A DNA stretch of 64,000 bases from Thiospirillum jenense (GTDB lineage Bacteria > Pseudomonadota > Gammaproteobacteria > Chromatiales > Chromatiaceae), in assembly GCF_014145225.1 (NCBI RefSeq), contig NZ_JABVCQ010000009.1:1-64000 (forward strand). The letters are read 5' to 3'. Both the position numbers and the translations under genes were made by a program. The notes under the pieces are model-generated. The model ran no database searches and was not told where the DNA came from. It saw only the letters and a program-made list of their open reading frames with translations. This document shows, in pieces, positions 8,637 to 17,944 of the stretch (positions are counted from its first letter, which is position 1; the number at the start of each line of letters is the position of its first letter).

Positions 8637-9833
8637 ATGGCAAAGATAATTTCTTCGCGTACTATTCCTCGAATATTTGCCCATTGTTTATTCGCAACGA
8701 CATTATTATTGTCACCAGCAGGCGCTGAAGAGACGATTTATATTGTCAAACAAGCTGAAGGTTTACCGACAGTCGCCATTGGTGGCACGGTCATTCCGTA
8801 TAAAGAAGTCACCTTTGCCGCGCAAATGCCGGGGCGAATTAAATTCATTGCTGGTATTGAAGGCGATGCATTCAAGGCGAATGACACGTTGGCTTCTATT
8901 GACGCGACCGAGTTATTAGCTCAACGTCAAGCATTAGTTGCGCAAATGGCAACAGCGGATGCGCAAATGCGAAATGCCGGTGTGCAATTCAATCGTGAGT
9001 TATTTTCGCCCCGCGCCCGTTCTTCACCTGGCGGAATGGGAATGCCCAATTTATTCGATCAAATGTTCACTCGCCCAATGGAAGATTTTATGGGTGAACG
9101 CGATCAAGGCACTGAACAATCAGCCGATTTATTTGCCTCACGCACCCAAGTGCAAGAAGCACAAAATCAGTTGATGCGCTTGCAAGCAGAATTACAAGCA
9201 TTAGACGCCAAATTGCGCGATGCCAACTCAATTGCACCGTTTAGTGGCATTATTATTAAAAAATTGGTTGAGGTTGGTGACACCGTTCAACCCGGACAGC
9301 CATTATTAAAATATGCCGATGTTGAATACTTACAAGTCGAAGTAGATATTCCCGCTCGATTACGCTCCGGATTGCGTGAAGGCATGATGTTACGCGCCGA
9401 TTTGGATGTTCCCATACGCAGTCAATCAAGATCAGAACCAAATGAAGATCATCGTGTTTTACCCGTACGTTTAGCGCAAATCTTTCCGATGGCTGATACA
9501 CAGCGCCATACTATTAAAGTCAAATTTGATCTGCCACAAGGCATGTCAGAACCTGGGATGTATGCCAAAGTGTTAATTCCTGATTTCACGGCCCCGGCAC
9601 AAGTCAATCCCGTGATTCCACAATTGGCTATTCGTTACAATGGCAGTTTACCCGGGGTGTATGTATTAGATGAACATAATCGTCCACAATTAAGGTTAAT
9701 TCGGGTTGGTGAACCGGTACCACCGAATGATGTGACTATTTTAAGTGGCTTGCGGGCGGGTGAACGTATTCTGGCTAATCCCGCCCCCACTGTCACGACC
9801 GGCTGGTCACAACGCGGGGCGGCGGGTCGTTAA
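8637..9833 (+). CDS. RND efflux periplasmic adaptor (membrane fusion protein)
   Basis: Adaptor that links an inner-membrane RND pump to an outer-membrane channel. ATG 8637 is preferred over the GTG at 8625 because AGGTG lies 9 bases before it. An N-terminal signal sequence (about 30 residues, cut near SPAGAEE) leads into the biotinyl-lipoyl half-motif GGTVIPYKEVTFAAQMPGRI. A long helical hairpin follows (about 90-180, with an unusual Gly/Met/Pro-rich insert around SSPGGMGMPNLFDQMF), then the second half-motif DANSIAPFSGIIIKKLVEVG and beta-barrel and membrane-proximal domains. No lipobox Cys is seen. It is the first gene of the operon, with the pump 108 bases downstream and no TolC-like channel nearby. 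Substrate unknown. Confidence 0.88.
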   Translation: MAKIISSRTIPRIFAHCLFATTLLLSPAGAEETIYIVKQAEGLPTVAIGGTVIPYKEVTFAAQMPGRIKFIAGIEGDAFKANDTLASIDATELLAQRQALVAQMATADAQMRNAGVQFNRELFSPRARSSPGGMGMPNLFDQMFTRPMEDFMGERDQGTEQSADLFASRTQVQEAQNQLMRLQAELQALDAKLRDANSIAPFSGIIIKKLVEVGDTVQPGQPLLKYADVEYLQVEVDIPARLRSGLREGMMLRADLDVPIRSQSRSEPNEDHRVLPVRLAQIFPMADTQRHTIKVKFDLPQGMSEPGMYAKVLIPDFTAPAQVNPVIPQLAIRYNGSLPGVYVLDEHNRPQLRLIRVGEPVPPNDVTILSGLRAGERILANPAPTVTTGWSQRGAAGR

Positions 9834-9941
9834 TAATTTAATGCCGCACCACATATTGAATGAAACTGGCGTGTCTAACGCATACACAATTCAATCCCAA
9901 GAACGACGTTTTATTTTGAATCTGCAACAGGATTAACACCC

Positions 9942-12900
9942 GTGGCTGATCAGTCAACTCCCACCTCTGAACACCTTGGACTTGCTGGCAAAAGCGCCCG
10001 CTTTTTCATTCGTTCTCCATTATCGCCATTGCTATATGTCGCCATGTTAGCAATGGGATTGCTCGGGTTATTAGCAACACCGCGTCAAGAAGACCCACAA
10101 ATTTCCGTGCCAATGATTGACATTATGGTGCAATACCCTGGTGCATCTGCTCAACAGGTATCTAATTTGGCATTACAGCCATTAGAACGCATGATGAGTG
10201 AAATACCGGGCGTGAAACATGTTTATTCAGCTGCGCAACGTAGTCAAGGATTAGTGACGGTTGAATTCGACGTGGGCGAGGAAATGGGTCCATCGCTAGT
10301 CAAATTGAATGACAAGATTGCTTCTAATATGGATCGGATTCCACCTGGGGTATTGCCGCCTTTAGTTAAAACCAAAGGCATTGATGATGTGCCAATCGTC
10401 ACTCTGACGTTATGGTCAAAAGATTTGGACGGTAATGGACAGCCCGATGTAGATGATGGGCAATTGCGTTTATTAGCCCAAGATGTATTACAAGGGCTAA
10501 AGGAAGTCGCCAATACTGGTAATAGTTTTATTGTTGGTGGGCGGCGGGAACAGATTACAATTGATGTGTTGCCAGAACGTTTGTCAAGTTATCAAATCAG
10601 TTTAGGTCAGGTCGCGCAAACAATTAAAACTGCGAATGCAGAAACAATGGCGGGCGGTGTTGAATCAAGTGGGTCTCATTTCTCAGTCACGACCGGTGCA
10701 TTCCTTAAAAGTGCTGATGATTTGAATCGGCTAGTTGTCGGTACCTTTAATGAAGTGCCGGTGTATTTGCGTGATTTAGCACAGATTACGCAGGGGCCAG
10801 AAGATGCTAGTCAATTGGTGATGTATTACAACGGTCCGGCGGCGGTGAATGATGATCGGGCAAATGGCGCCCCCGCAGTGACTATTGCCGTTGCAAAAAA
10901 ACCTCTGACCAATGGTGTCACAGTTGCCAATGCAATCCTTACCAAAGTTGCTGAATTGGAAGGGACACGCATTCCTAATAATGTTCAAGTGAGTGTGACG
11001 CGCAATTATGGTGAAACAGCTAATCAAAAAGTATCGGAATTAATTTTCAAACTGTTTATTGCCACCTTTTTCGTATTTATTCTAGTGTTATTAGCATTCC
11101 GTGCATTAAAACCGGCGCTGGTTGTTATGTTGGTCATTCCCGTTGTCTTGCTAATGACGATTTTTGTTGCCTGGATTACTAATTACACCATTGATCGCGT
11201 CAGTTTATTTGCCTTGATTTTTTCTATTGGCATTTTGGTAGATGATGCCATTGTCGTAGTAGAAAACATTTATCGCCGTTGGTTAGCAGAAGGCGCAACC
11301 GAAGAAGATATTGCAGTAGATGCCGTGCGCGAAGTGGGCAATCCCACGATTTTAGCAACCTTCACGGTCATAGCCGCGTTATTACCAATGGGATTTGTCA
11401 GCGGCATGATGGGACCGTACATGGAACCAATTCCCGCGTTAGGATCGGTAGCCATGTTAATTTCATTATTTGCGGCCTTTGTTTTCACGCCGTATCTCGC
11501 GATTTCTAATTGGTTGAGACCAACTATGCGGTATTTAGAAGTTGCCGAAAAACGTGAACATCACGAAGCGCAGCGGTTGGAGAGTATTTACCGCTTTATC
11601 CTCATTCCTTTAATTGAAAACAAATATAAACGGGCGGCGTTCCGTCTAGTATTGTGGGGCGTATTTTTATTTACCTGTAGCTTCTTTTATTTCAAATGGG
11701 TGCCGGTCAAGATGCTACCGCTGGATAATAAACCTGAGTTTTCAGTTGTGATTGACATGCCGGAAGGTACCGCATTGCCGGTCACGGCCAATCTTGCCCA
11801 GCAAATGGCCGAACGCTTGCGTACTTTACCCGAAGTGACTGCCATTCAATTATACGCAGGCACAGCGCGCCCATTCGATTTTAATGGTATGGTACGGCAT
11901 TATTATTTGCGTTCCGAACCCTGGCAGGCCGAATTACAAGTGCAATTAACCGACAAACATGAGCGTAATCGGTCAAGTCATGAATTAGCTGTAGCGGCAC
12001 GCGAATTGGTGAAATCATTAGCCGAACAACGTGGTGCGCATTATTCAGTGGTGGAAATGCCGCCGGGGCCACCAGTATTACAAGCAGTGGTGGCGGAGAT
12101 TCACGGGCCATCGCCTGAAGTGCGGCGCACCTTTGCACGCGAAATGACAGAATTATTTACCCAAGCAGATAGCACCCGTGATGTTGATAATTATTTGCGC
12201 GAGCCGTATGACTATTGGCGCTTTCATGTTGATACCGAAAAGGCCGTGCGGCGTGGTATTTCAGTGGATACGATTAATCAAAATCTGGCAATGGCGTTGG
12301 GTGGTGCTGAATTGGGTGATGTCAAACAAATTGCTGGGCATGAACCAATACGCATTGTTATTCAAGTGCCATTGAGTGAACGGGCGCAAGTGCAATCACT
12401 CGGTGATTTACCAGTGGCGGCAAATACAGGTTTAACCGTGCCATTGCGTGAATTGGGGCGCTTTGAACGGGTGCCAGAAGAAGATGTTATTTACCGTAAA
12501 GACTTGCGCGGTGTTGAATATGTCGTTGCAGATGTTGGCGGTAAATTAGCGGCGCCCGTGTATGCGATGTTTCAAATTGAAGATTTATTAGCGCAAACCA
12601 ATTATCAAACGCCGGATGGTGTGACTCCAGATAATTATTGGCTAGGCGCACCGCCGAGTGATCGTTATTCGGCGTGGGAATGGGCAGGCGAATGGACAGT
12701 GACCTTTGAAACCTTCCGCGATATGGGTGCAGCATTTGGTGTTGCATTAGTATTGATTTATATTCTAGTGGTATGGGAATTTGGTAACTTCCGTATTCCG
12801 TTGGTCATTATGGCGCCTATTCCACTGACCCTGTTAGGGATCATTCCAGCGCATCTGGTGATGTTTCAATTGGGCATGGGCGGAGAATTCACTGCCACCT

Positions 12901-13616
12901 CAATGATCGGATGGATTGCATTGGCCGGAATTATTGTGCGTAATTCAATTTTATTGGTAGATTTTTCTATTCACGAATTGAGAAAAGGGGTGCCAGTTGC
13001 CGAAGCAGTCATTCGCGCCTGCACCACCCGCACCCGCCCAATTGTCATTACCGCATTAGCATTGGTTGCGGGATCAAGTGTTATTTTCACTGATCCAATT
13101 TTTCAGGGCATGGCCATTTCATTAGCATCGGGTGTTTTGGTGTCAACGCTATTAACGTTAATAGTCATCCCATTGGGGTGCGTAGCGGCCAGTCGTGATT
13201 TATGTGAAGTGGCGGTGGCACATTCACCGCCAGGTATTGAATTGCCCTGTGTAAATGAGGTGGTTAAACAATCCGTCACGAGTGGGACGCCGCGTCAATC
13301 AGTCCAGCAATCGAGTGTTATTGCACGTTTGGCGCAATTTTTATTAGTAATTGGGTATATTTTACGCGGGGTTCTGTTATTGATTTATGATGCAATTAAA
13401 CCGTCACGGCGTCCGTCCCCACCGCGCTCAGTTGCGCAACCAGTCGCAAATACGGCGGCGTCAACTACAACTGTAGATTCTACGCAACAAGTGGCTGAAA
13501 TGCCAAAAAATGCCTTGCAACAGTCGGTAGTTACGCCAGAAAAAACAGCGAAAAAAACTGGACGGCGTGGAATTCGGCTAAAAACGGATCAGGCGGGCGA
13601 TGCGCCAGCCGCGTGA
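9942..13616 (+). CDS. RND efflux pump, inner-membrane transporter with C-terminal extension
   Basis: Proton-driven trimeric exporter of the AcrB/HAE-like RND superfamily. It starts at GTG 9942, with AGGA 9 bases upstream. It shows the family plan: TM1 (LLYVAMLAMGLLGLLA), a porter domain beginning QEDPQISVPMIDIMVQYPGA, TM2-6 with the proton-relay pair D434-D435 in FSIGILVDDAIVVVEN, a second large loop, and TM8-12 including IGWIALAGIIVRNSILLVDF. After the last expected helix the protein continues for about 140 residues with an extra hydrophobic segment (LLVIGYILRGVLLLIYDAI) and a Thr/Gln/Lys-rich tail. At 1224 residues it is about 175 longer than AcrB. Its stop overlaps the start of the next gene. 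Confidence 0.92.
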   Translation: MADQSTPTSEHLGLAGKSARFFIRSPLSPLLYVAMLAMGLLGLLATPRQEDPQISVPMIDIMVQYPGASAQQVSNLALQPLERMMSEIPGVKHVYSAAQRSQGLVTVEFDVGEEMGPSLVKLNDKIASNMDRIPPGVLPPLVKTKGIDDVPIVTLTLWSKDLDGNGQPDVDDGQLRLLAQDVLQGLKEVANTGNSFIVGGRREQITIDVLPERLSSYQISLGQVAQTIKTANAETMAGGVESSGSHFSVTTGAFLKSADDLNRLVVGTFNEVPVYLRDLAQITQGPEDASQLVMYYNGPAAVNDDRANGAPAVTIAVAKKPLTNGVTVANAILTKVAELEGTRIPNNVQVSVTRNYGETANQKVSELIFKLFIATFFVFILVLLAFRALKPALVVMLVIPVVLLMTIFVAWITNYTIDRVSLFALIFSIGILVDDAIVVVENIYRRWLAEGATEEDIAVDAVREVGNPTILATFTVIAALLPMGFVSGMMGPYMEPIPALGSVAMLISLFAAFVFTPYLAISNWLRPTMRYLEVAEKREHHEAQRLESIYRFILIPLIENKYKRAAFRLVLWGVFLFTCSFFYFKWVPVKMLPLDNKPEFSVVIDMPEGTALPVTANLAQQMAERLRTLPEVTAIQLYAGTARPFDFNGMVRHYYLRSEPWQAELQVQLTDKHERNRSSHELAVAARELVKSLAEQRGAHYSVVEMPPGPPVLQAVVAEIHGPSPEVRRTFAREMTELFTQADSTRDVDNYLREPYDYWRFHVDTEKAVRRGISVDTINQNLAMALGGAELGDVKQIAGHEPIRIVIQVPLSERAQVQSLGDLPVAANTGLTVPLRELGRFERVPEEDVIYRKDLRGVEYVVADVGGKLAAPVYAMFQIEDLLAQTNYQTPDGVTPDNYWLGAPPSDRYSAWEWAGEWTVTFETFRDMGAAFGVALVLIYILVVWEFGNFRIPLVIMAPIPLTLLGIIPAHLVMFQLGMGGEFTATSMIGWIALAGIIVRNSILLVDFSIHELRKGVPVAEAVIRACTTRTRPIVITALALVAGSSVIFTDPIFQGMAISLASGVLVSTLLTLIVIPLGCVAASRDLCEVAVAHSPPGIELPCVNEVVKQSVTSGTPRQSVQQSSVIARLAQFLLVIGYILRGVLLLIYDAIKPSRRPSPPRSVAQPVANTAASTTTVDSTQQVAEMPKNALQQSVVTPEKTAKKTGRRGIRLKTDQAGDAPAA

Positions 13617-14122
13617 AATTTGTTGCACATACGCTGCTGTGGCGCGCTGGCAACGCAGCAGCGACACTGGTCGGTCTTGCCACGTTGACTGCGCTAAGTT
13701 GGGCGCAGTCGCCCGAGTTGCGCAACGACCCGAGCCGGTACGATGCGGGTTCGATACCACTGTCAGCTTTTTCCAACCCTTCTTCAGCAGTGCCGCTTGC
13801 CTACCCACCGTCATCAACTATTACCCCGACCGCTACCGGCGAGTGGTCACAGTGGGATTCGCGGGGTACGCAGCAGTTTACGTCGCAATCTTTTTCAAAT
13901 GAGACCGCCCATGGGTATCGCTATCGCAGCGAAAGTGGACGTGGTAACAATCACTCAGTCTCGTTACCGCAACAAGAGCCACCGTTATTTAGCACAGATC
14001 CAACAGCGGCGGGTTGGTATGGTGAGATATCCGCCACGCCGTATCGTTTTCGCAAGGATACGCGGCTAGATAGTCTGACGCCGGCGCAGACGGTGCCGGG
14101 CTATCGGTTTCGCCCGCAGTAA
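13613..14122 (+). CDS. Unknown exported protein with (G/P)YR(Y/F)R repeats, coupled to the RND pump
   Basis: Starts at GTG 13613, whose last bases form the TGA stop of the pump gene (GTGA overlap), so it is translationally coupled. The 169-residue product has a signal-like N-terminus (hydrophobic about residues 10-31, cut near LSWAQS). The rest is low-complexity and rich in Ser, Pro, Tyr and Arg. Three spaced copies of a short motif occur: GYRYRSE, PYRFRKD and GYRFRPQ, the last at the very C-terminus. I do not recognise the family. Coupling to the pump suggests an accessory envelope subunit, but this is inference. Confidence 0.65.
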   Translation: MKFVAHTLLWRAGNAAATLVGLATLTALSWAQSPELRNDPSRYDAGSIPLSAFSNPSSAVPLAYPPSSTITPTATGEWSQWDSRGTQQFTSQSFSNETAHGYRYRSESGRGNNHSVSLPQQEPPLFSTDPTAAGWYGEISATPYRFRKDTRLDSLTPAQTVPGYRFRPQ

Positions 14123-14258
14123 GGCAGTCTTGGTCATTTGACACGGCAGTTTATGCGGTATTTGGGGTGCAAATTACGGTAAAATCTTGCTTTATTATCC
14201 CGCCGGCACGGTCATTTTCTTTGATTGACTATCGGCTAAACAGTCGCTTGATCTAACC

Positions 14259-15407
14259 ATGATGAAAGCATTGATACATTCTTATTTATTTGCTGCATTC
14301 GCTTTATTATTACCAACTTGGGCGGTGGCGGTTGATCTTCCAACACCCGAAGCGCCTAAAATTGAAGCGGGCGGTTACCTTCTGCTGGATTTTCAAAGCG
14401 GGAATGTATTGGCACAGTTCAATGCAGATGAACGCATGGAACCCGCTAGTTTGACTAAAATTATGACAGCTTATGTCGTGTTTAATGAATTGTCGGAGGG
14501 CAATCTTAAGCTCGATGATGAAGTATTAGTCAGCGAAAAAGCGTGGCGCACCAGTGGCTCGAAAATGTTTATTGAAGTCGGCAAGCGTATTCGCGTCGAA
14601 GATTTAATTCAGGGCATGATTATTCAATCGGGTAATGATGCGAGTGTGGCATTAGCCGAACACATTGCTGGTTCTGAAATGACGTTTGCCGAATTGATGA
14701 ATGCGCAAGCTAAACGCTTGGGTATGATTCATTCTCATTTCACTAATGCGCCGGGATTACCAAATCCCAATCATTACAGTACCCCGCGTGATATTGCAAT
14801 TTTGGCAACCGCGTTAATTCGAGATTTCCCGCAGTATTATCGCTGGTATTCGCAAGCCGAGTTCACTTATAACGGCATTAAACAGCAGAATCGTAATCGC
14901 CTGCTCAGTCAAGACCCGAGCGTAGATGGCGTTAAAACTGGCTTTACTGATGCCGCTGGTTATTGCCTCGTATCATCGGCCAAACGTGACGGTCAGCGCA
15001 TGATTGCGGTGGTAATGAAAACACCTAATCCCACCGTGCGAGCGCGGGATAGTTTGGCATTACTCAATTATGGTTTTCGGTTTTTTGAAACGCATGTTTT
15101 ATTCCCCGCGCAAAAGCCATTGGAAACCTTGCGCATTTGGAAAGGCAGTATGAAAGCATTGCCGGTCGGATCAGCAACCGACGTGGCAGTGACCATTCCC
15201 CGCGGGCGTTACGATCAATTAACCACGCGCTTAGAAAAACCGGCCGAATTATTTGCCCCAGTGGCCGCTGGCGAAGCAATTGGTGAAATCGTCATTGCAT
15301 TAGGTGAGCAAGATATTAAACGCATTCCATTAGTGGCATTACAAGAAGTCACCTTAGGTGGCATCTGGCGACGCATGATTGACACAGTATTACGGTGGTT
15401 TCAATAA
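14259..15407 (+). CDS. dacA: D-alanyl-D-alanine carboxypeptidase (PBP5/6 type)
   Basis: Periplasmic, membrane-anchored enzyme that removes the terminal D-Ala of peptidoglycan stem peptides. A signal peptide at residues 1-25 ends near WAVAVD. All three penicillin-binding motifs are present: S64-x-x-K67 (PASLTKI), S124-G-N126 (SGNDAS) and K226-T-G (DGVKTGFTDAAGYC). A C-terminal PBP5_C beta domain is followed by an amphipathic anchor (GGIWRRMIDTVLRWFQ). The 382-residue length fits E. coli DacA (403) and DacC (400). Its TAA stop shares one base with the ATG of dat. With ybeD and lipB it keeps the dacA-ybeD-lipB order of gammaproteobacteria. Confidence 0.94.
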   Translation: MMKALIHSYLFAAFALLLPTWAVAVDLPTPEAPKIEAGGYLLLDFQSGNVLAQFNADERMEPASLTKIMTAYVVFNELSEGNLKLDDEVLVSEKAWRTSGSKMFIEVGKRIRVEDLIQGMIIQSGNDASVALAEHIAGSEMTFAELMNAQAKRLGMIHSHFTNAPGLPNPNHYSTPRDIAILATALIRDFPQYYRWYSQAEFTYNGIKQQNRNRLLSQDPSVDGVKTGFTDAAGYCLVSSAKRDGQRMIAVVMKTPNPTVRARDSLALLNYGFRFFETHVLFPAQKPLETLRIWKGSMKALPVGSATDVAVTIPRGRYDQLTTRLEKPAELFAPVAAGEAIGEIVIALGEQDIKRIPLVALQEVTLGGIWRRMIDTVLRWFQ

Positions 15408-16285
15408 TGGCATTAGTCTATCTTAATGGCGCATTTCTCCCATTAGAACAAGCGCAGGTTTCGGTATTAGATCGCGGGTTTTTATTTGGCGATGGCGTGT
15501 ATGAAGTCATTCCCGTCTATGGCGGTAAGCCGGTGGAATTGGCCGCGCATTTTAATCGCCTAGACGCCAGCCTGCGCGGTATTCATTTAATTAACCCATT
15601 ATCCCGCGCTGAATGGCGAGCGGTATTGCGGCAATTGGTGAATAATAATCCCGACGGCGATCAAACGCTGTATTTGCAAGTCACTCGTGGCGCCCCGCCC
15701 GCCCGCGATCACCGCTTTCCTGACCCTGCGACCACCGCGCCGACCGTGTTTGCGCAAGCCAAGCCGCTCAAACCGCGTGATCCGCAAGTGTTGGCGCAGG
15801 GCGCGGCGGTGGTGTTATGTGATGATGTCCGCTGGTCACGCTGCGACATCAAATCCATTTCGCTGGTCGCGGCGGTGCTGGCACGTCAAGCCGCCGCAGC
15901 GCAGGGTGCAGAGGAGGCGTTGCTGGTGCGCGACGGTCACGTCACCGAAGGTTCGACCAGCAACTACTTTATTGTCACGTCAAATCAACAACTTATCACA
16001 CCGCCGCGTGGCCCGTACTTGTTATCAGGTATCACCCGCGAGTTGGTGATGACACTGGCGCAGGCGGCGGGGTTGACCGTGACCGAGCGCGACGTGACTG
16101 TTGACGAGTGTCGCGCCGCGGCTGAATTGTGGCTGACCAGCTCCACCCGCGAGGTGTTGCCGGTGACGCGACTGGATGGTGCGCCGATTGGTGATGGTCG
16201 CCCGGGGGCGCTGTGGCAAAAATTGGACAGTTGTTATCAGCGCTACAAACAGACGCTCACCGCCGACACGGCGTGGGCGGACTAG
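15407..16285 (+). CDS. dat: D-amino-acid aminotransferase (class IV PLP enzyme)
   Basis: Class IV aminotransferase. ATG 15407 overlaps the dacA stop as TAATG, which favours this start over the GTG 12 bases upstream. The 292-residue product shows LDRGFLFGDGVYEVIPVY, the PLP lysine K149 in CDIKSISLVAAVLARQ, and the C-terminal phosphate-binding STSNYF and LWLTSSTREVLPV segments. The CDIKS-LxxxV-AKQ-like context is that of D-alanine transaminases rather than IlvE. This would interconvert D-Ala and D-Glu, matching the neighbouring peptidoglycan enzyme. IlvE-like or PabC-like activity cannot be fully excluded. From about 15,690 to 16,200 its codons are much more GC-rich than those of dacA. Confidence 0.85.
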   Translation: MALVYLNGAFLPLEQAQVSVLDRGFLFGDGVYEVIPVYGGKPVELAAHFNRLDASLRGIHLINPLSRAEWRAVLRQLVNNNPDGDQTLYLQVTRGAPPARDHRFPDPATTAPTVFAQAKPLKPRDPQVLAQGAAVVLCDDVRWSRCDIKSISLVAAVLARQAAAAQGAEEALLVRDGHVTEGSTSNYFIVTSNQQLITPPRGPYLLSGITRELVMTLAQAAGLTVTERDVTVDECRAAAELWLTSSTREVLPVTRLDGAPIGDGRPGALWQKLDSCYQRYKQTLTADTAWAD

Positions 16286-16290
16286 TCCAC

Positions 16291-16560
16291 ATGTTTGATG
16301 CCAGCAACACTCCGTTGCACTTTCCCTGCGCTTTCCCGATCAAAGCCTTCGGGCGTGGCGATCAAGATGTCACCGCTGTCGTGCTGGCCATTTTACAGCG
16401 TCATGTGATTGATTTATCAGCAGTCACTTGGCAATCTCGCCCAAGCGGTGGGGGTAAATGGCAGGCCGTGACGGCGGTCATTCCCGCCACCAGCCGGGCG
16501 CAACTGGACGCAATCTACACCGATCTCAGCGCCCACGAGTGCATTGTTTATACACTGTGA
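16291..16560 (+). CDS. ybeD: YbeD/DUF493 family protein
   Basis: An 89-residue protein starting at ATG 16291, with [14 protein letters not shown] near the N-terminus and the C-terminal [23 protein letters not shown]. This is the small ACT-like ferredoxin fold of the UPF0250/YbeD family. E. coli YbeD (87 residues) lies between dacA and lipB, as here. Its biochemical role is not well defined. It starts 5 bases after the dat stop, and its TGA overlaps the lipB GTG start. Confidence 0.9.
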   Translation: MFDASNTPLHFPCAFPIKAFGRGDQDVTAVVLAILQRHVIDLSAVTWQSRPSGGGKWQAVTAVIPATSRAQLDAIYTDLSAHECIVYTL

Positions 16561-17198
16561 CTAAACCGCCACGCCTGTTGCACCTGCGCCACTTGGGCAG
16601 GTGCGATTACCTCAGCACTTGGCAGGCGATGCAGGCGTTCACTGCCGCCCGCGATCTTGACAGCGTTGACGAATTGTGGTTGCTGGAACACCCGCCGGTG
16701 TTCACGCTCGGGCAGGCGGGCATCCTTGAACATGTGCGTCACGCGGGCGAGATTCCGGTGATCCGCACTGATCGCGGCGGGCAGGTGACGTATCACGGCC
16801 CCGGGCAGTTGGTGTGTTATTTGCTTCTTGACCTGCGCCGCGCTGGATTAGGTGTGCGGCAGGTGGTGCAACTGCTTGAACAGGCAGTGATTTTACTGCT
16901 GGCGGAGTTGGGCATCACCGCCGACCGCCGCGAGCAGGCGCCGGGCGTGTACGTCAACGGGGCAAAGATCGCGGCGCTTGGGTTGCGAGTGCGGCGCGGC
17001 TGTAGTTATCACGGGCTGGCGCTTAATTTGAATATGGATTTAATGCCGTTCACGCGGATTAATCCCTGTGGTTATTCCGATTTACAGGTCACGCAATTAA
17101 GCAACTGCGGTGTTATTTATCAACGATCAGCGATTGAACAGCGGTTGAGTGAATTATTCGCAGAATTGCTGGGGCTGCAATTGCTGGAGTGTGAATAA
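16557..17198 (+). CDS. lipB: Octanoyl-[ACP]:protein transferase
   Basis: Moves octanoate from acyl carrier protein to lipoyl domains, the first step of lipoate synthesis. It starts at GTG 16557, overlapping the ybeD stop (GTGA). The 213-residue length equals E. coli LipB. Active-site features are visible: the [16 protein letters not shown] loop, K140 in [11 protein letters not shown] and C171 in INPCGY, corresponding to the Lys/Cys pair of the family. SucA at 48-51 kb belongs to a complex whose E2 partner needs this modification. lipA, which often follows, is not here; an Slp-type lipoprotein gene follows instead. Confidence 0.95.
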   Translation: MTKPPRLLHLRHLGRCDYLSTWQAMQAFTAARDLDSVDELWLLEHPPVFTLGQAGILEHVRHAGEIPVIRTDRGGQVTYHGPGQLVCYLLLDLRRAGLGVRQVVQLLEQAVILLLAELGITADRREQAPGVYVNGAKIAALGLRVRRGCSYHGLALNLNMDLMPFTRINPCGYSDLQVTQLSNCGVIYQRSAIEQRLSELFAELLGLQLLECE

Positions 17199-17215
17199 TG
17201 GATATTTACAGAATA

Positions 17216-17232
17216 AATATGGCATCCATATT
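17216..17232. other. Perfect 7-bp hairpin between lipB and the Slp-family gene
   Basis: AATATGG (17216-17222), loop CAT, CCATATT (17226-17232). No T-run follows, so it is not a standard terminator. It could be an mRNA processing hairpin or an operator-like site upstream of the lipoprotein gene at 17271. Confidence 0.3.
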
Positions 17233-17270
17233 CATTCGCTATTCATTGTGAATAAACGGACATTTAACGC

Positions 17271-17909
17271 ATGAGTGCTGTGCAAATAATCAATCAAATG
17301 CAGCAACGCTGGCGCCAGTTAGGTTATTTGCTTATTCTCACGCTCACCGGCGGATGCGTCACCAGTCCTATTCCCGCCCAATTGAATCATCAACCTGTGC
17401 GCAATATTGAATTAACCGCTGTGCAGCAACATCCGACCGCATTTATTGGTCAAGCTGTGCGCTGGGGCGGGCAAATTTTACGCATCATTAATCACCGTCA
17501 ACAAAGCGAAATTGAATTATTAGCTTATCCACTCGATCAGTCCGGATACCCCCAGCTTAATCGCGCAGGACTAGGGCGGTTTATTGCTAAAGTCACTGGT
17601 TTTATTGATCCAAATGTGTATGCAGCCGAACGTTTATTAACAGTAGTTGGCGCCGTTGACGCAACGCAAACTGGTAATATTGGTGAATACAATTATCGCT
17701 ACCCGGTGATTAAAGTAGCGACACACCATCTCTGGCCAGCAATTGAACCTATCATACTCGCAACACCCAATCCACATGACCATTATTATTATCGCTATTC
17801 GCCCTGGTATGATCCCTATCCATTCGGATTTGGCGTTGAACCGTGGCCACGTTCAAGACGTCATCCATTCAGCACCCATTTGAGTATTGGTATACATGGC
17901 GGATGGTAA
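17271..17909 (+). CDS. Slp-family outer-membrane lipoprotein
   Basis: A 212-residue protein with a lipoprotein signal: hydrophobic LGYLLILTLTGGC with Cys29 as the lipid site and no Asp at +2, consistent with outer-membrane sorting. The mature part carries VQQHPTAFIGQAVRWGGQILRI and LLAYPLDQSGYPQLN, with a closing VVGAVDATQTGNIGEYNYRYPVI-type region. This arrangement (QxxxxxGxxVRWGG...E(L/V)xxYPL) is typical of the Slp/starvation lipoprotein family. The C-terminus is Tyr/Pro/His-rich (HDHYYYRYSPWYDPYPFGFG). It follows lipB by 72 bases and may share its transcript or use its own promoter. Function in the family is poorly understood. Confidence 0.72.
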   Translation: MSAVQIINQMQQRWRQLGYLLILTLTGGCVTSPIPAQLNHQPVRNIELTAVQQHPTAFIGQAVRWGGQILRIINHRQQSEIELLAYPLDQSGYPQLNRAGLGRFIAKVTGFIDPNVYAAERLLTVVGAVDATQTGNIGEYNYRYPVIKVATHHLWPAIEPIILATPNPHDHYYYRYSPWYDPYPFGFGVEPWPRSRRHPFSTHLSIGIHGGW

Positions 17910-17944
17910 TGATTGATTGCTGTTTATCATTCAGCAGCGCATTG

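Noticed and set aside
8481-8684. Open frame on the minus strand in the RND control region
   Set aside because: It covers the RND promoter and start and shows no protein-like features.
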